NCBI RefSeq assembly: GCF_900102035.1
Contig: NZ_LT629689.1
Coordinates: 62,001 to 126,000 of the forward strand
Direction: 5' to 3'
DNA: 64,000 bases
Origin: Pseudomonas extremaustralis
GTDB taxonomy: Bacteria > Pseudomonadota > Gammaproteobacteria > Pseudomonadales > Pseudomonadaceae
Position numbers and translations under genes: made by a program. Below the pieces are notes generated by a model, which saw only the letters and a list, made by a program, of their open reading frames with translations, was not told the DNA's origin and did not search any database. Each line of letters begins with the position of its first letter. Position 1 is the first letter of the stretch. Below are positions 46,691-55,891 of the stretch, piece after piece.

Positions 46691-48151
46691 TTACAGAACC
46701 GGTGCCGCCGCTGCCAACTTCGGTTGGCGATACAGATCCAGCAGCACCTGATCCAGCACCGACGAAGCACCCCATGGCTTCGGATCGTTGAGGATCGCCA
46801 CCACAGCCCAGGTGTTGCCATTGTTGTCGCGGCTGAACCCCGCGATGGCGCGCACGGTGTTCAAGGTGCCGGTCTTGACGTGGGCTTCCCCGCGCATGGC
46901 CGTGGTCTTCAGGCGTTTGCGCATGGTGCCGTCGGTACCGGCGATCGGCAGCGAACTGATGTATTCCGCCGCATATGGGCTTTTCCAGGCGGCTTGCAGC
47001 ATGGCGGCCATTTCGCGGGCGCTGACCCGTTCGGCACGGGACAGGCCGGAACCGTTCTCCATGACCAGGTGCGGCGCGGTGATGCCTTTCTTCGCCAGCC
47101 ACTGGCGCACTACGCGCTGGGCGGCCTTGGCATCGTCGCCATCGGCATCGTTGCGAAACTGTGCGCCCAGGCTCAGGAACAATTGCTGGGCCATGGTGTT
47201 GTTACTGTATTTGTTGATGTCGCGGATGATTTCCGCCAGGTCCGGCGAAAACGCGCGGGCCAGCACCTTGGCGTCCTTGGGCACTGGCGCCTGGATGTCC
47301 CGGCCCTGGATGGTGCCACCCAGCTCCTGCCAGATCGCGCGCACGGCGCCGGCGGTGTAGGTGGCGTGGTCCAGCAGCGACAGGTACGTCTGCGAACTGC
47401 AGCCGTCCGCCAACTGACCGCTGACGGTGACGGTCATGCTGCCGTCGGCGGCCGTTACCGGGTTGTAACGCACATCGCCGGTGCATTGCTTGGCATTGGA
47501 GACCTTGACCTGGTTGTCGATGCGGATATTGGCAATGGGCGGTTCGACCGATACGAGCACTCGGCCCGAATCGTTACGGGTCACAAAGCGCAAGGCCTTG
47601 AGGTTGACCATCAGCGCATCGGGCTTGACCAGGAACGGCTTGTTCTCGTCGTTGCCGTCATCATTGAATTCCGGCAACTGTGGCTGGTTGAAGAAGCTGC
47701 GGTCCAACACCAGGTCACCGGTGACTTGTTGCACGCCATTGGCGCGCAGGTCGCGCATCAGCAGCCAGAGCTTTTCCATGTTCAGCTTGGGGTCGCCGCC
47801 GCCCTTGAGGTACAGGTTGCCGTGCAACACGCCGCCGTTGAGGGTGCCGTCGGTATAGAACTCGGTTTTCCACTGATGGTTGGGACCGAGCATTTCCAGG
47901 GCCGCATAGGTCGTGATCAGTTTCATGGTGGAGGCCGGGTTCACCGACACATCGGCGTTGAATACCGTGGGGGTGCCTGGGCCATTGAGTGGAATCATCA
48001 CCAGGGACAGCGCGGTGTTTTGCAGCTTGGCCTTGGCCAGCGCCTGCTGGACATTCGCCGGCAGGCTGTTGTTGATCGGCGCGGCGACGGTAGAGAAGGC
48101 CAGTGGCAGGAGAAGGCCTGCAAGTAATACTGAGCGCAAAGATGTGATCAT
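46691..48151 (-). CDS. dacB: D-alanyl-D-alanine carboxypeptidase/endopeptidase PBP4
   Basis: 486 residues from the ATG at 48151, which gives a signal peptide (about 1-24). Penicillin-binding motifs are STMK in NPASTMKLITT, SNN in YSNNTMAQQ and KTGT in VKTGTLN. The large insert between the first and second motifs is typical of class C PBP4. It trims peptidoglycan cross-links in the periplasm; in P. aeruginosa loss of PBP4 induces AmpC. Confidence 0.96.
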   Translation of the reverse strand: MITSLRSVLLAGLLLPLAFSTVAAPINNSLPANVQQALAKAKLQNTALSLVMIPLNGPGTPTVFNADVSVNPASTMKLITTYAALEMLGPNHQWKTEFYTDGTLNGGVLHGNLYLKGGGDPKLNMEKLWLLMRDLRANGVQQVTGDLVLDRSFFNQPQLPEFNDDGNDENKPFLVKPDALMVNLKALRFVTRNDSGRVLVSVEPPIANIRIDNQVKVSNAKQCTGDVRYNPVTAADGSMTVTVSGQLADGCSSQTYLSLLDHATYTAGAVRAIWQELGGTIQGRDIQAPVPKDAKVLARAFSPDLAEIIRDINKYSNNTMAQQLFLSLGAQFRNDADGDDAKAAQRVVRQWLAKKGITAPHLVMENGSGLSRAERVSAREMAAMLQAAWKSPYAAEYISSLPIAGTDGTMRKRLKTTAMRGEAHVKTGTLNTVRAIAGFSRDNNGNTWAVVAILNDPKPWGASSVLDQVLLDLYRQPKLAAAAPVL

Positions 48152-48388
48152 AGGAAATAAAACCCTACTGCTGAGAAGGGTGAAAAAGACGAGGGGTAAA
48201 TAAGAAAAATCCCTCAATGGTCATGAAAGTGTCGGCATTATGCCCCAAGGTGCAACCCGTTGTGGCTGAACGATAGCTGCTAATCCGCGTTTTTTTTACC
48301 GGCAAAGTGACGCCTGTCCCAGAGAGCGGGCAATTGCCGCCTTAAACTGCTAAAGTGCCGCCCGTTATTACTTATGAGGATTGTTCCA

Positions 48389-48733
48389 ATGGCGACTAAC
48401 CGTTCCCGGCGTCTGCGCAAAAAACTGTGCGTTGATGAATTTCAAGAGCTGGGTTTCGAACTGAACCTGGACTTCAAAGAAGGTTTGGACGATGAAGCGG
48501 TTGACGCGTTCCTCGAAGCATTCCTGACCGAAGCGATGGACGGCAACGGCCTGGACTACGTGGGCGGCGAAGACTTCGGTCTGGTGTGCAAAGCCACTCG
48601 TGGTTCGGTCACCGAAGAGCAGCGTGCAACCGTTGAAGCGTGGCTCAAGGCCCGCCCAGAGCTGACTCGCGTTGAAGTCAGCGCGTTGTTGGACGCTTGG
48701 CATCCAGAGACGCCGATCAACCCGGGCGCCTGA
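48389..48733 (+). CDS. yggL: YggL family 50S ribosome-associated protein
   Basis: 114 residues from the ATG at 48389 (GAGGA ribosome site). The sequence is of the DUF469/YggL family, with a basic N-terminus (NRSRRLRKKL) and an acidic middle. The E. coli member associates with the 50S subunit. It is divergent from dacB across a 237-base gap. Confidence 0.9.
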   Translation: MATNRSRRLRKKLCVDEFQELGFELNLDFKEGLDDEAVDAFLEAFLTEAMDGNGLDYVGGEDFGLVCKATRGSVTEEQRATVEAWLKARPELTRVEVSALLDAWHPETPINPGA

Positions 48734-48740
48734 TGTCATG

Positions 48741-48768
48741 AAACAGCGACCCGCCCGGGTCGCTGTTT
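48741..48768. terminator. Bidirectional terminator between yggL and the BenE-type transporter
   Basis: AAACAGCGACCCG (48741-48753) pairs with CGGGTCGCTGTTT (48756-48768) almost without loop. A's and T's at the ends suit both convergent genes. Confidence 0.85.
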
Positions 48769-48788
48769 CGTTATGGGGCGTTAAATCC

Positions 48789-49979
48789 TCAGGCTTTGCG
48801 CCCGTTCAGAATCAGCAGCGTCAACACCCCCGCCACAATCCCCCAGAACGCCGACCCGATGGAAAACAACGTCAAGCCTGACGCGGTGACCATAAAGGTG
48901 ATCAGCGCCGCTTCCCGTTCCTTCGGCTCATTCATGGCGATGCTCAGGCCATTGATGATCGAGCCAAACAACGCCAACGCCGCAATCGACAGCACCAGTT
49001 CCTTGGGCAGTGCTGCGAACAATGCTGCCAAAGTGGCGCCGAACACGCCGGCAATCCCATAGAACACCCCGCACCACACCGCTGCGGTGTAGCGCTTGTT
49101 GCGGTCCTCATGGGCATGGGGGCCAGTGCAGATTGCTGCGCTGATCGCCGCCAGGTTGATGCCGTGGGAACCGAAGGGCGCCAGTACCAGAGAGGCAAGG
49201 CCCGTGGCGGTGATCAGCGGCGAGGCCGGTACGTTATAGCCGTCAGCCCGCAACACCGCGACGCCGGGCATGTTCTGCGAGGTCATCGCCACCACGAACA
49301 ATGGGATGCCGATGCTGATGGTCGCCGCCAGCGAGAAATGCGGTGTGGTCCACACCGGTGTCGCGACTTCCAGGTGAAAGCCGCTGAAATCCAGCAGCCC
49401 CATCAGCCCCGACAGCAGGGTGCCGATCACCAGCGCGGCGAGTACCGCATACCGCGGCGACAGGCGCTTGACGATCAGGTAGGTGAAAAACATCCCCAGC
49501 ACCAGGCCGGTACGGTGTTGCGCGGCGACGAAAATCTCGCTGCCGATCTTGAACAGAATGCCCGCCAGCAACGCCGCCGCCAGCGACGCCGGAATACGCT
49601 TGACCAGCTTTTCGAAGCTGCCGGTCAGCCCGCAGATCGTCACCAGTACCGCGCAGGTGATATAGGCGCCGATGGCCTCGCCATAACTCACGCCGCCCAG
49701 GCTGGTGATCAACAGCGCCGCACCCGGTGTCGACCAGGCAATGGTGATCGGCGTGCGATAGCGCAGCGACAGGCCGATGCTGCAGACCGCCATGCCGATG
49801 GAGATCGCCCAGATCCACGAAGAAATCTGCGCGGTGGTCAGGCCGGCGGCTTGCCCGGCCTGGAACATCAGCACCAGGGAACTGGTATAGCCGGTCATCA
49901 TGGCGATAAAGCCGGCGACGACGGCCGACGCAGAAGTGTCGGCCAGCGGGCGCAGGGGCGCTTGGGTGGCGTCGGTCAT
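48789..49979 (-). CDS. BenE-family benzoate/proton symporter-like transporter
   Basis: 396 residues with 11-12 hydrophobic helices. The N-terminal SASAVVAGFIAMMTGYTSSL and AWSTPGAALLITSLGG segments are typical of the BenE family. No aromatic-degradation genes are nearby. Its neighbours are a GntR regulator and purine catabolism genes, so the substrate might differ from benzoate; this cannot be resolved from sequence. Confidence 0.85.
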   Translation of the reverse strand: MTDATQAPLRPLADTSASAVVAGFIAMMTGYTSSLVLMFQAGQAAGLTTAQISSWIWAISIGMAVCSIGLSLRYRTPITIAWSTPGAALLITSLGGVSYGEAIGAYITCAVLVTICGLTGSFEKLVKRIPASLAAALLAGILFKIGSEIFVAAQHRTGLVLGMFFTYLIVKRLSPRYAVLAALVIGTLLSGLMGLLDFSGFHLEVATPVWTTPHFSLAATISIGIPLFVVAMTSQNMPGVAVLRADGYNVPASPLITATGLASLVLAPFGSHGINLAAISAAICTGPHAHEDRNKRYTAAVWCGVFYGIAGVFGATLAALFAALPKELVLSIAALALFGSIINGLSIAMNEPKEREAALITFMVTASGLTLFSIGSAFWGIVAGVLTLLILNGRKA

Positions 49980-50321
49980 GGCGAGGTGTTCCTTCTACCT
50001 GACTCCCGTACCTGTAGGAGCGGGCTTGCTTGCGAAAAACCTGAGAACGCCGCGTTTATCCAGAATGCTCGCGTTATCGTTGACGTTTTTCGCGAGCAAA
50101 CTCGCTCCTACAGCGGGATGTCGTTCATGGGAAAGCGTGGAATCAAGCCTAAACTCAAACGTAACGAGTCATTGCAATACAGCCGGGGTCGCAAACAGCC
50201 GTACAGTGTGTGGACGCATGGGGTTGTGTACAATGTGCCCTGTTTTCAGGTGATACTTGCCAGCACCCCGCTGTTGCCGTATTACCGTTAAATCGCCGCC
50301 GTTCTCCAAACCCGAGTGCCC
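49980..50321. other. 342-base gap between the BenE-type and GntR genes
   Basis: The gap contains the promoter of the transporter on the minus strand, one GTAGGAG-type REPIN (50014-50112) and the presumed promoter of the GntR gene. No further gene or motif is supported. Confidence 0.6.
50014..50112. repeat. REPIN-like inverted pair, GTAGGAG type
   Basis: GTAGGAGCGGGCTTGCTTGCG at the left mirrors CGCGAGCAAACTCGCTCCTAC at the right, with about 55 bases between, closely like the element at 3502-3605. Confidence 0.85.
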
Positions 50322-51086
50322 ATGAACGAACAGTTGCAACCTCTCAAGAAACAACCGCGAGCCGGCAAGACCGCTCGCAGCGGAACCCAGGACGATATTG
50401 TCTATGCACATATCTTCGAGGCGATCCTCGAACAACGCCTGGCACCCGGGACCAAATTGAGTGAAGAGGCACTGGGCGAAATCTTCGGCGTCAGCCGCAC
50501 CATCATTCGCCGCGCACTGTCGCGCCTGGCCCATGAAGGCGTGGTGCTGCTGCGGCCCAATCGCGGCGCGGTGGTGGCCAGCCCCAGCGTGGAAGAAGCG
50601 CGCCAGGTGTTCCTGGCCCGGCGCCTGGTAGAGCGGGCGATCACGGAACTGGCGGTGCAGCACGCCACTGCCGAGCAACTGGCCGAGTTGCGCCAGATGG
50701 TCAACGACGAACGCGACAGTTTCTCCCGTGGTGATCGCGGCGCCGGTATCCGCCTCTCCGGCGAATTCCACCTCAAGCTGGCCGAAGCGGCGAAGAACGC
50801 GCCGCTGATCAGCTTCCAGCGCAGCCTGGTGTCCCAGACCTCATTGATCATCGCCCAGTACGAAAGCGGCAACCGCTCGCACTGTTCCTACGATGAACAC
50901 ACCCAGTTGATCGACGCGATCGAAGCGCGGGATGCAGCGTTGGCGGTAGACCTGATGATGCACCACATGGATCACATCGACAGCAAGCTCAACCTCGACG
51001 AGGAAAGCGCCTCGGATGATTTGCATGCGGTGTTCTCGCATTTGTTGCAGACCAAGAAGCCGGGGCGCTCGTCTGTAAAGTTGTAA
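50322..51086 (+). CDS. GntR/FCD-family regulator
   Basis: 254 residues from the ATG at 50322. An N-terminal extension of about 25 polar residues precedes a winged helix (about 27-95, FGVSRTIIRRALSRLAHEGVV) and an FCD domain with metal-type histidines (DEHTQL, MMHHMDHI). It lies beside guaD-xdhC and is a candidate regulator of purine catabolism or of the BenE-type transporter. No ribosome site is clear. Confidence 0.88.
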   Translation: MNEQLQPLKKQPRAGKTARSGTQDDIVYAHIFEAILEQRLAPGTKLSEEALGEIFGVSRTIIRRALSRLAHEGVVLLRPNRGAVVASPSVEEARQVFLARRLVERAITELAVQHATAEQLAELRQMVNDERDSFSRGDRGAGIRLSGEFHLKLAEAAKNAPLISFQRSLVSQTSLIIAQYESGNRSHCSYDEHTQLIDAIEARDAALAVDLMMHHMDHIDSKLNLDEESASDDLHAVFSHLLQTKKPGRSSVKL

Positions 51087-51100
51087 ACCCGATCAAACCT

Positions 51101-51188
51101 GTGGGAGGGGGCTCGCTCCCGATGGCGGTGTATCAGTCAATCAATCCAGTGACTGACACTCCGTCATCGGGAGCAAGCCCCCTCCCAC
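51101..51188. repeat. REPIN-like inverted pair, GTGGGAGGGGGC type
   Basis: GTGGGAGGGGGCTCGCTCCCGAT at the left pairs with ATCGGGAGCAAGCCCCCTCCCAC at the right. It lies between the convergent GntR and guaD genes, where it may also act as terminator. Confidence 0.88.
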
Positions 51189-51212
51189 AGTGGTTTGGGC
51201 TTGCCGTTGGGA

Positions 51213-52517
51213 TCAGCGTTGGTGCACCCGGTTGCCCGCCGCATACGTCTGCAACACCGTGCGGTCATCCCCCAGTGTCATCAGCACGAACAACGTTTCG
51301 GCAATGTTGTTCGCCTGCTTCAAGCGATAGCTGAGCAGTGGCGTGGCGTTATAGTCCAGTACGATGAAATCCGCATCGGTTCCCGGCTGCAAGGTGCCGA
51401 TCCTGTCCTCCAACCGCAGCGCCCGCGCACCACCGAGGGTTGCCAGGTACAGGGATTTGAACGGGCTCAACCGCGCGCCCTGCAACTGCATGACCTTGTA
51501 GGCTTCGTTCAGGGTTTGCAGCAGCGAGAAACTGGTACCGCCGCCGACGTCGGTCCCCAGGCCCACATTGAGTTTGTGTTTCTCGGCCATCGGCAGGTTG
51601 AACAGGCCGCTGCCAAGGAACAGGTTCGAGGTCGGGCAGAACGCCACCGCCGAGCCGGTCTCCGCCAGCCGCGCGCACTCTTCATCGCACAGGTGCACAC
51701 CGTGGGCAAACACCGAGCGCTCGCCCAGCAGCTTGTAGTGGTCGTACACATCCAGGTAGCCATCGCGCTCCGGGAATAGCGCCTTGACCCACTCGATTTC
51801 CTGCTTGTTCTCGCTGATGTGGGTCTGCATGTACAGGTCTGGATATTCGCCCAGCAGCTGCCCGGCCAGGGCCAGTTGTTCCGGCGTACTGGTCGGGGCA
51901 AAACGGGGCGTGACCGCATAGTGCAGGCGGCCCTTGCCGTGCCAGCGTTCGATCAGCGCCTTGCTTTGCTGGTAGCTGGATTCGGCGGTGTCGGTCAGAT
52001 AATCCGGTGCGTTGCGATCCATCATCACCTTGCCGGCGATCATGCGCAGGTCGAGCTTTTCGGCGGCCTCGAAGAATGCATTGACCGACTGCGGATGCAC
52101 GCTGCCGAACACCAGCGCGGTGGTGGTGCCGTTGCGCAGCAGTTCCTTGATGAAGACATCCGCGACTTCCTCGGCGTGGGCCTTGTCGGCGAATTGGCTT
52201 TCGCAAGGGAAGGTGTAGGTGTTGAGCCAGTCCAGCAGCTGTTCGCCGTAGGCACCGACCATGCCGGTTTGCGGCAGGTGGATGTGGGTGTCGATCAGTC
52301 CAGGGGTGATCAGCGCATCCTGGTAATGGGTGATGTCGATATCCGCAGGCAGGCGCGGCAGCAGGTCGCTGGCGTGGCCGAGCGCACTGATCCGACCGTT
52401 CTCGATCACCAGCAGACCGTCTTCGAAATATTCATAGGACGCCTCGATACCCACTTCAGCAGGGTCGGCGAGGCTGTGCAGGATGGCGGCGCGGTAGGCT
52501 TTGCGGGTCAAAGGCAT
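51213..52517 (-). CDS. guaD: Guanine deaminase
   Basis: 434 residues. It converts guanine to xanthine in the cytoplasm, feeding the xanthine dehydrogenase encoded just upstream in the same unit. Amidohydrolase zinc motifs are DTHIHLPQTG (H78, H80), QTHISENKQE and the later AHGVHL. The start is 12 bases after the xdhC stop. Confidence 0.95.
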   Translation of the reverse strand: MPLTRKAYRAAILHSLADPAEVGIEASYEYFEDGLLVIENGRISALGHASDLLPRLPADIDITHYQDALITPGLIDTHIHLPQTGMVGAYGEQLLDWLNTYTFPCESQFADKAHAEEVADVFIKELLRNGTTTALVFGSVHPQSVNAFFEAAEKLDLRMIAGKVMMDRNAPDYLTDTAESSYQQSKALIERWHGKGRLHYAVTPRFAPTSTPEQLALAGQLLGEYPDLYMQTHISENKQEIEWVKALFPERDGYLDVYDHYKLLGERSVFAHGVHLCDEECARLAETGSAVAFCPTSNLFLGSGLFNLPMAEKHKLNVGLGTDVGGGTSFSLLQTLNEAYKVMQLQGARLSPFKSLYLATLGGARALRLEDRIGTLQPGTDADFIVLDYNATPLLSYRLKQANNIAETLFVLMTLGDDRTVLQTYAAGNRVHQR

Positions 52518-52529
52518 GGTGATCTCAAT

Positions 52530-53369
52530 TCAGATAGCTTGGCTGCGACGCGAAGCCGGCAGCAATTTGGCAATGGGTTCGGCGCTCGCGCTGTGCTGGC
52601 CGAAACGGGCGTTGTAGGTGGCGATGATTTCGCCGGCGATGGAGATGGCGATTTCCACCGGCAATTTGCCCTTCACTTCGGGCAGGCCCATGGGGCAGCG
52701 CATGCGCTGCAACTGCGCGGGGTCGAAACCGCGTTCGCGCAGTCGGTGTTCGAACTTGATCCGTTTGGTCTTCGAGCCGATCAGGCCGAAGTAGGCGAAG
52801 TCATTGCGTTTGAGCAGGGCGGCGGTCAGTTCCAGGTCCAGCGCGTGATTGTGGGTCATGACGATGCAGTAACTGCCCACCGGCAGGTCGGCAATTTCGT
52901 CGACCGGCTCTTCGCTGACGATTTTACGCACGCCCTGGGGGATATATTCCGGAAACTCCTGCTCGCGGGAGTCGATCCAGCGCACCCGGCACGGCAGACT
53001 CGCCAGCAAAGGTACCAGTGCGCGGCCGACGTGGCCGGCGCCAAACACAGCGATCTGTGCCTGCACCTGCACCATGGGCTCGAACAGCAGCACCGTCACG
53101 CCACCGCAGCACTGGCCCAGGCTAGCGCCCAGGCTGAAACGCTCCAGATGGGTGTTCTGCTGGCCACGGTCGAGCATGTCGCGGGCGATCTGCATCGCCT
53201 TGTATTCCAGATGCCCGCCGCCGATGGTGTCGAAGGTCTGCGTGGCGCTGATCACCATCTTCGAACCGGCATTGCGCGGCGTGGAGCCGAGCTCCTCGAT
53301 GATGGTCACCAGTACGCAGGGTTCGCCCTGGTCTTGCAGGTTGGCGAGGGCGCTGATCCAGTTGGTCAT
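52530..53369 (-). CDS. xdhC: Xanthine dehydrogenase accessory protein XdhC
   Basis: 279 residues from the ATG at 53369 (GAGGT ribosome site); longer frames extend into a REPIN. It has the N-terminal XdhC/CoxI domain (GSTPRNAGSKM, GGGHLEYKA, LGQCCGG) and a C-terminal Rossmann domain (AVFGAGHVGRALVP). It loads sulfurated molybdenum cofactor into xanthine dehydrogenase. Confidence 0.95.
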   Translation of the reverse strand: MTNWISALANLQDQGEPCVLVTIIEELGSTPRNAGSKMVISATQTFDTIGGGHLEYKAMQIARDMLDRGQQNTHLERFSLGASLGQCCGGVTVLLFEPMVQVQAQIAVFGAGHVGRALVPLLASLPCRVRWIDSREQEFPEYIPQGVRKIVSEEPVDEIADLPVGSYCIVMTHNHALDLELTAALLKRNDFAYFGLIGSKTKRIKFEHRLRERGFDPAQLQRMRCPMGLPEVKGKLPVEIAISIAGEIIATYNARFGQHSASAEPIAKLLPASRRSQAI

Positions 53370-53405
53370 GGTTACCTCAACATTACTGTTGTCTGTTCGG
53401 CCGTC

Positions 53406-53476
53406 ATCGGGAGCAAGCCCCTCCCACATTGGAAGGTATTCACCGATCAAAATGTGGGAGGGGGCTTGCTCCCGAT
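53406..53476. repeat. REPIN-like pair in opposite arm order, between xdhB and xdhC
   Basis: ATCGGGAGCAAGCCCCTCCCAC at the left and GTGGGAGGGGGCTTGCTCCCGAT at the right, about 25 bases apart. The arms are swapped relative to the other elements of this type in the window. Confidence 0.85.
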
Positions 53477-53491
53477 GACAACGCCTCAATC

Positions 53492-55891
53492 CTAAAGCGA
53501 AGCCAACTCGGTTTGCGCATCGACGCTCTTCACTGCCTGCAACCGGCGCATCTGCTCACACCCCCACAACACCCGCTCCGGTGTCGCCGGTGCGTCGATC
53601 TTCGGCTGATGGCGATAGTCGCCCAGGCTCGCCACGGCATCCTTGATCGCGCACCACGAGGCGATGCCGAGCATGAACGGTGGCTCGCCCACGGCCTTGG
53701 AATGGAACACCGTGTCTTCCGGGTTCTTGCGGTTTTCCACCAGCTTCACGCGCAAATCCAACGGCATGTCGGCGACGGCCGGGATCTTGTAGCTGGCCGG
53801 GCCGTTGGTCATCAATTTACCCTTGTCGTTCCACACCAGCTCTTCCATGGTCAGCCAGCCCATGCCCTGGATGAAGCCGCCTTCCACCTGGCCGATGTCG
53901 ATGGCCGGGTTCAGCGAGGCGCCCACGTCATGGAGGATGTCGGTGCGCAGCATTTTGTATTCGCCGGTCAGGATGTCGACGATCACTTCGCAACAGGCCG
54001 CGCCGAAGGCGAAGTAGTAGAACGGCCGGCCGCGCGCCTGGCTGCGGTCGTAGAAGATTTTCGGGGTCTTGTAGAAACCGGTGCTCGACAACGAGACCTG
54101 GGCGAAATACGCCTGTTGGATCAACGTCTCGAAGGCCAGGATCTGCTCGCCCACACGCACATGGCCGTTATGGAAGGCCACGTCCGCTTCGCTCACTTCG
54201 TACTTGCGCGCGGCAAATTCCACCAGGCGCTGCTTGATGGTTTCGGCGGCGTTCTGCGCGGCCTTGCCGTTCAGGTCGGCGCCGCTGGAGGCCGCGGTTG
54301 GCGAGGTGTTGGGTACCTTGTCGGTGTTGGTGGCGGTGATCTGTACGCGGTCGATCTCAACCTGGAACACTTCGGCCACCACTTGCGCGACCTTGGTGTT
54401 CAGGCCCTGGCCCATTTCGGTGCCGCCATGGTTCAGGTGGATGCTGCCGTCGGTGTAGATGTGGATCAGCGCGCCGGCCTGGTTGAGAAAGCTCGCGGTG
54501 AAGGAAATACCGAATTTCACCGGGGTCAGCGCCAGGCCTTTTTTCAGGATCGGGCTGTGGGCGTTGTACCGGCGGATCGCTTCGCGGCGCTCGGCGTATT
54601 GGCTGCTGGCCTCCAGCTCGGCGGTCATCTCTTCGAGCAGGTTGTGCTCGACGGTCTGGTAGTAGTGGGTGACGTTGCGCTCGGTCTTGCCGTAGTAGTT
54701 GGTCTTGCGCACCGCCAATGGGTCGAGGGCTAGATGGCGGGCGATGGCGTCCATCACTTCTTCGATGGCGACCATGCCTTGGGGGCCGCCGAAGCCGCGA
54801 TAGGCGGTATTGGACGCGGTGTTGGTCTTGCAGCGATGGCCGTTGACCGTGACATCGCCCAGGTAGTACGCGTTGTCGGCATGGAACATCGCGCGGTCGA
54901 CAATCGAGTTGGACAGGTCCGGCGAGCAGCCGCAGTTGCCGGCCAGTTCCAGATTGATACCGTGCAGGCGTCCACGGTCGTCGAAGCCCACGTCGTATTC
55001 GATATAGAAGGGATGGCGCTTGCCGGTCATCAGCATGTCTTCGACCCGCGGCAGGCGCATCTTGGTCGGCTGGCCGGTGAGGTGCGCGACCACCGCACAC
55101 AGGCACGCCGGGCTGGCGGCCTGGGTTTCCTTGCCGCCAAAACCGCCGCCCATGCGACGCATGTCGACGACGATCTTGTTCATCGACACGTCCAGCACTT
55201 CGGCCACCAGTTTCTGTACTTCGGTGGGGTTCTGCGTGGAGCAGTAGACGATCATGCCGCCGTCTTCGGTGGGCATTACTGAAGAAATCTGGGTTTCCAG
55301 GTAGAAGTGTTCCTGGCCGCCGATATGCAGGGTGCCCTGAATGCGATTCTTCGCCGTTGCCAACGCGCCTGCCGAATCACCGCGCTGGTGGGTGTGGCTG
55401 TCCAGCACGAAGTGCTTTTTGCGATAGGCCTCGACCACATCCAGCACCGGTTCCAGGTCTTCGTATTCGATGACGGCGGCCATCGCGGCCTTGCGTGCGG
55501 TGTCCAGGTCGCGGGCGGCCACGGCCAGCACCACCTGGCCGACGAACTGCACGGTGTCGATGGCCAGCAGCGGATCGCCCGGCAGCAACGGGCCGATGTC
55601 TTTCAGGCCTGGCACGTCCTGGTGGGTGATGACGATGCGCACGCCGTCGAAGGCATGGCAGGGCGCGGTGTCGATGCTCAGGATTCGGGCGTGGGCGCGG
55701 TCGGACAGGCGCGCATACAGGTGCAACTGGTTGGGGAATTCCAGGCGATCATCGATGTACTGCGCCTCGCCGGATACGTGCTTGGTGGCGCTGTCATGCT
55801 TGACGCTGCGGCCGACGCCGGAGGTCAGGTCCTGGGCGAACAGCTCGGCCAGTTCGGCCTGGGTTTTAACGACGGCGTGATGGTTAGACAT
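53492..55891 (-). CDS. xdhB: Xanthine dehydrogenase, molybdenum-binding subunit
   Basis: 799 residues. It carries the a/b hammerhead domain and the molybdopterin-binding domain of the xanthine oxidase family (GGFGGKETQA, AYRGFGGPQGM, GGTEMGQGLNTK). It oxidises hypoxanthine and xanthine to urate together with XdhA. It overlaps the xdhA end by 8 bases, showing coupled translation. Confidence 0.96.
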   Translation of the reverse strand: MSNHHAVVKTQAELAELFAQDLTSGVGRSVKHDSATKHVSGEAQYIDDRLEFPNQLHLYARLSDRAHARILSIDTAPCHAFDGVRIVITHQDVPGLKDIGPLLPGDPLLAIDTVQFVGQVVLAVAARDLDTARKAAMAAVIEYEDLEPVLDVVEAYRKKHFVLDSHTHQRGDSAGALATAKNRIQGTLHIGGQEHFYLETQISSVMPTEDGGMIVYCSTQNPTEVQKLVAEVLDVSMNKIVVDMRRMGGGFGGKETQAASPACLCAVVAHLTGQPTKMRLPRVEDMLMTGKRHPFYIEYDVGFDDRGRLHGINLELAGNCGCSPDLSNSIVDRAMFHADNAYYLGDVTVNGHRCKTNTASNTAYRGFGGPQGMVAIEEVMDAIARHLALDPLAVRKTNYYGKTERNVTHYYQTVEHNLLEEMTAELEASSQYAERREAIRRYNAHSPILKKGLALTPVKFGISFTASFLNQAGALIHIYTDGSIHLNHGGTEMGQGLNTKVAQVVAEVFQVEIDRVQITATNTDKVPNTSPTAASSGADLNGKAAQNAAETIKQRLVEFAARKYEVSEADVAFHNGHVRVGEQILAFETLIQQAYFAQVSLSSTGFYKTPKIFYDRSQARGRPFYYFAFGAACCEVIVDILTGEYKMLRTDILHDVGASLNPAIDIGQVEGGFIQGMGWLTMEELVWNDKGKLMTNGPASYKIPAVADMPLDLRVKLVENRKNPEDTVFHSKAVGEPPFMLGIASWCAIKDAVASLGDYRHQPKIDAPATPERVLWGCEQMRRLQAVKSVDAQTELASL

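Noticed and set aside
53406..53476. Inverted GC-rich repeats read as possible IS ends or CRISPR-like repeats
   Set aside because: They occur as isolated hairpin pairs between genes, share the REP arms seen elsewhere in the window, and have no transposase or spacer array.
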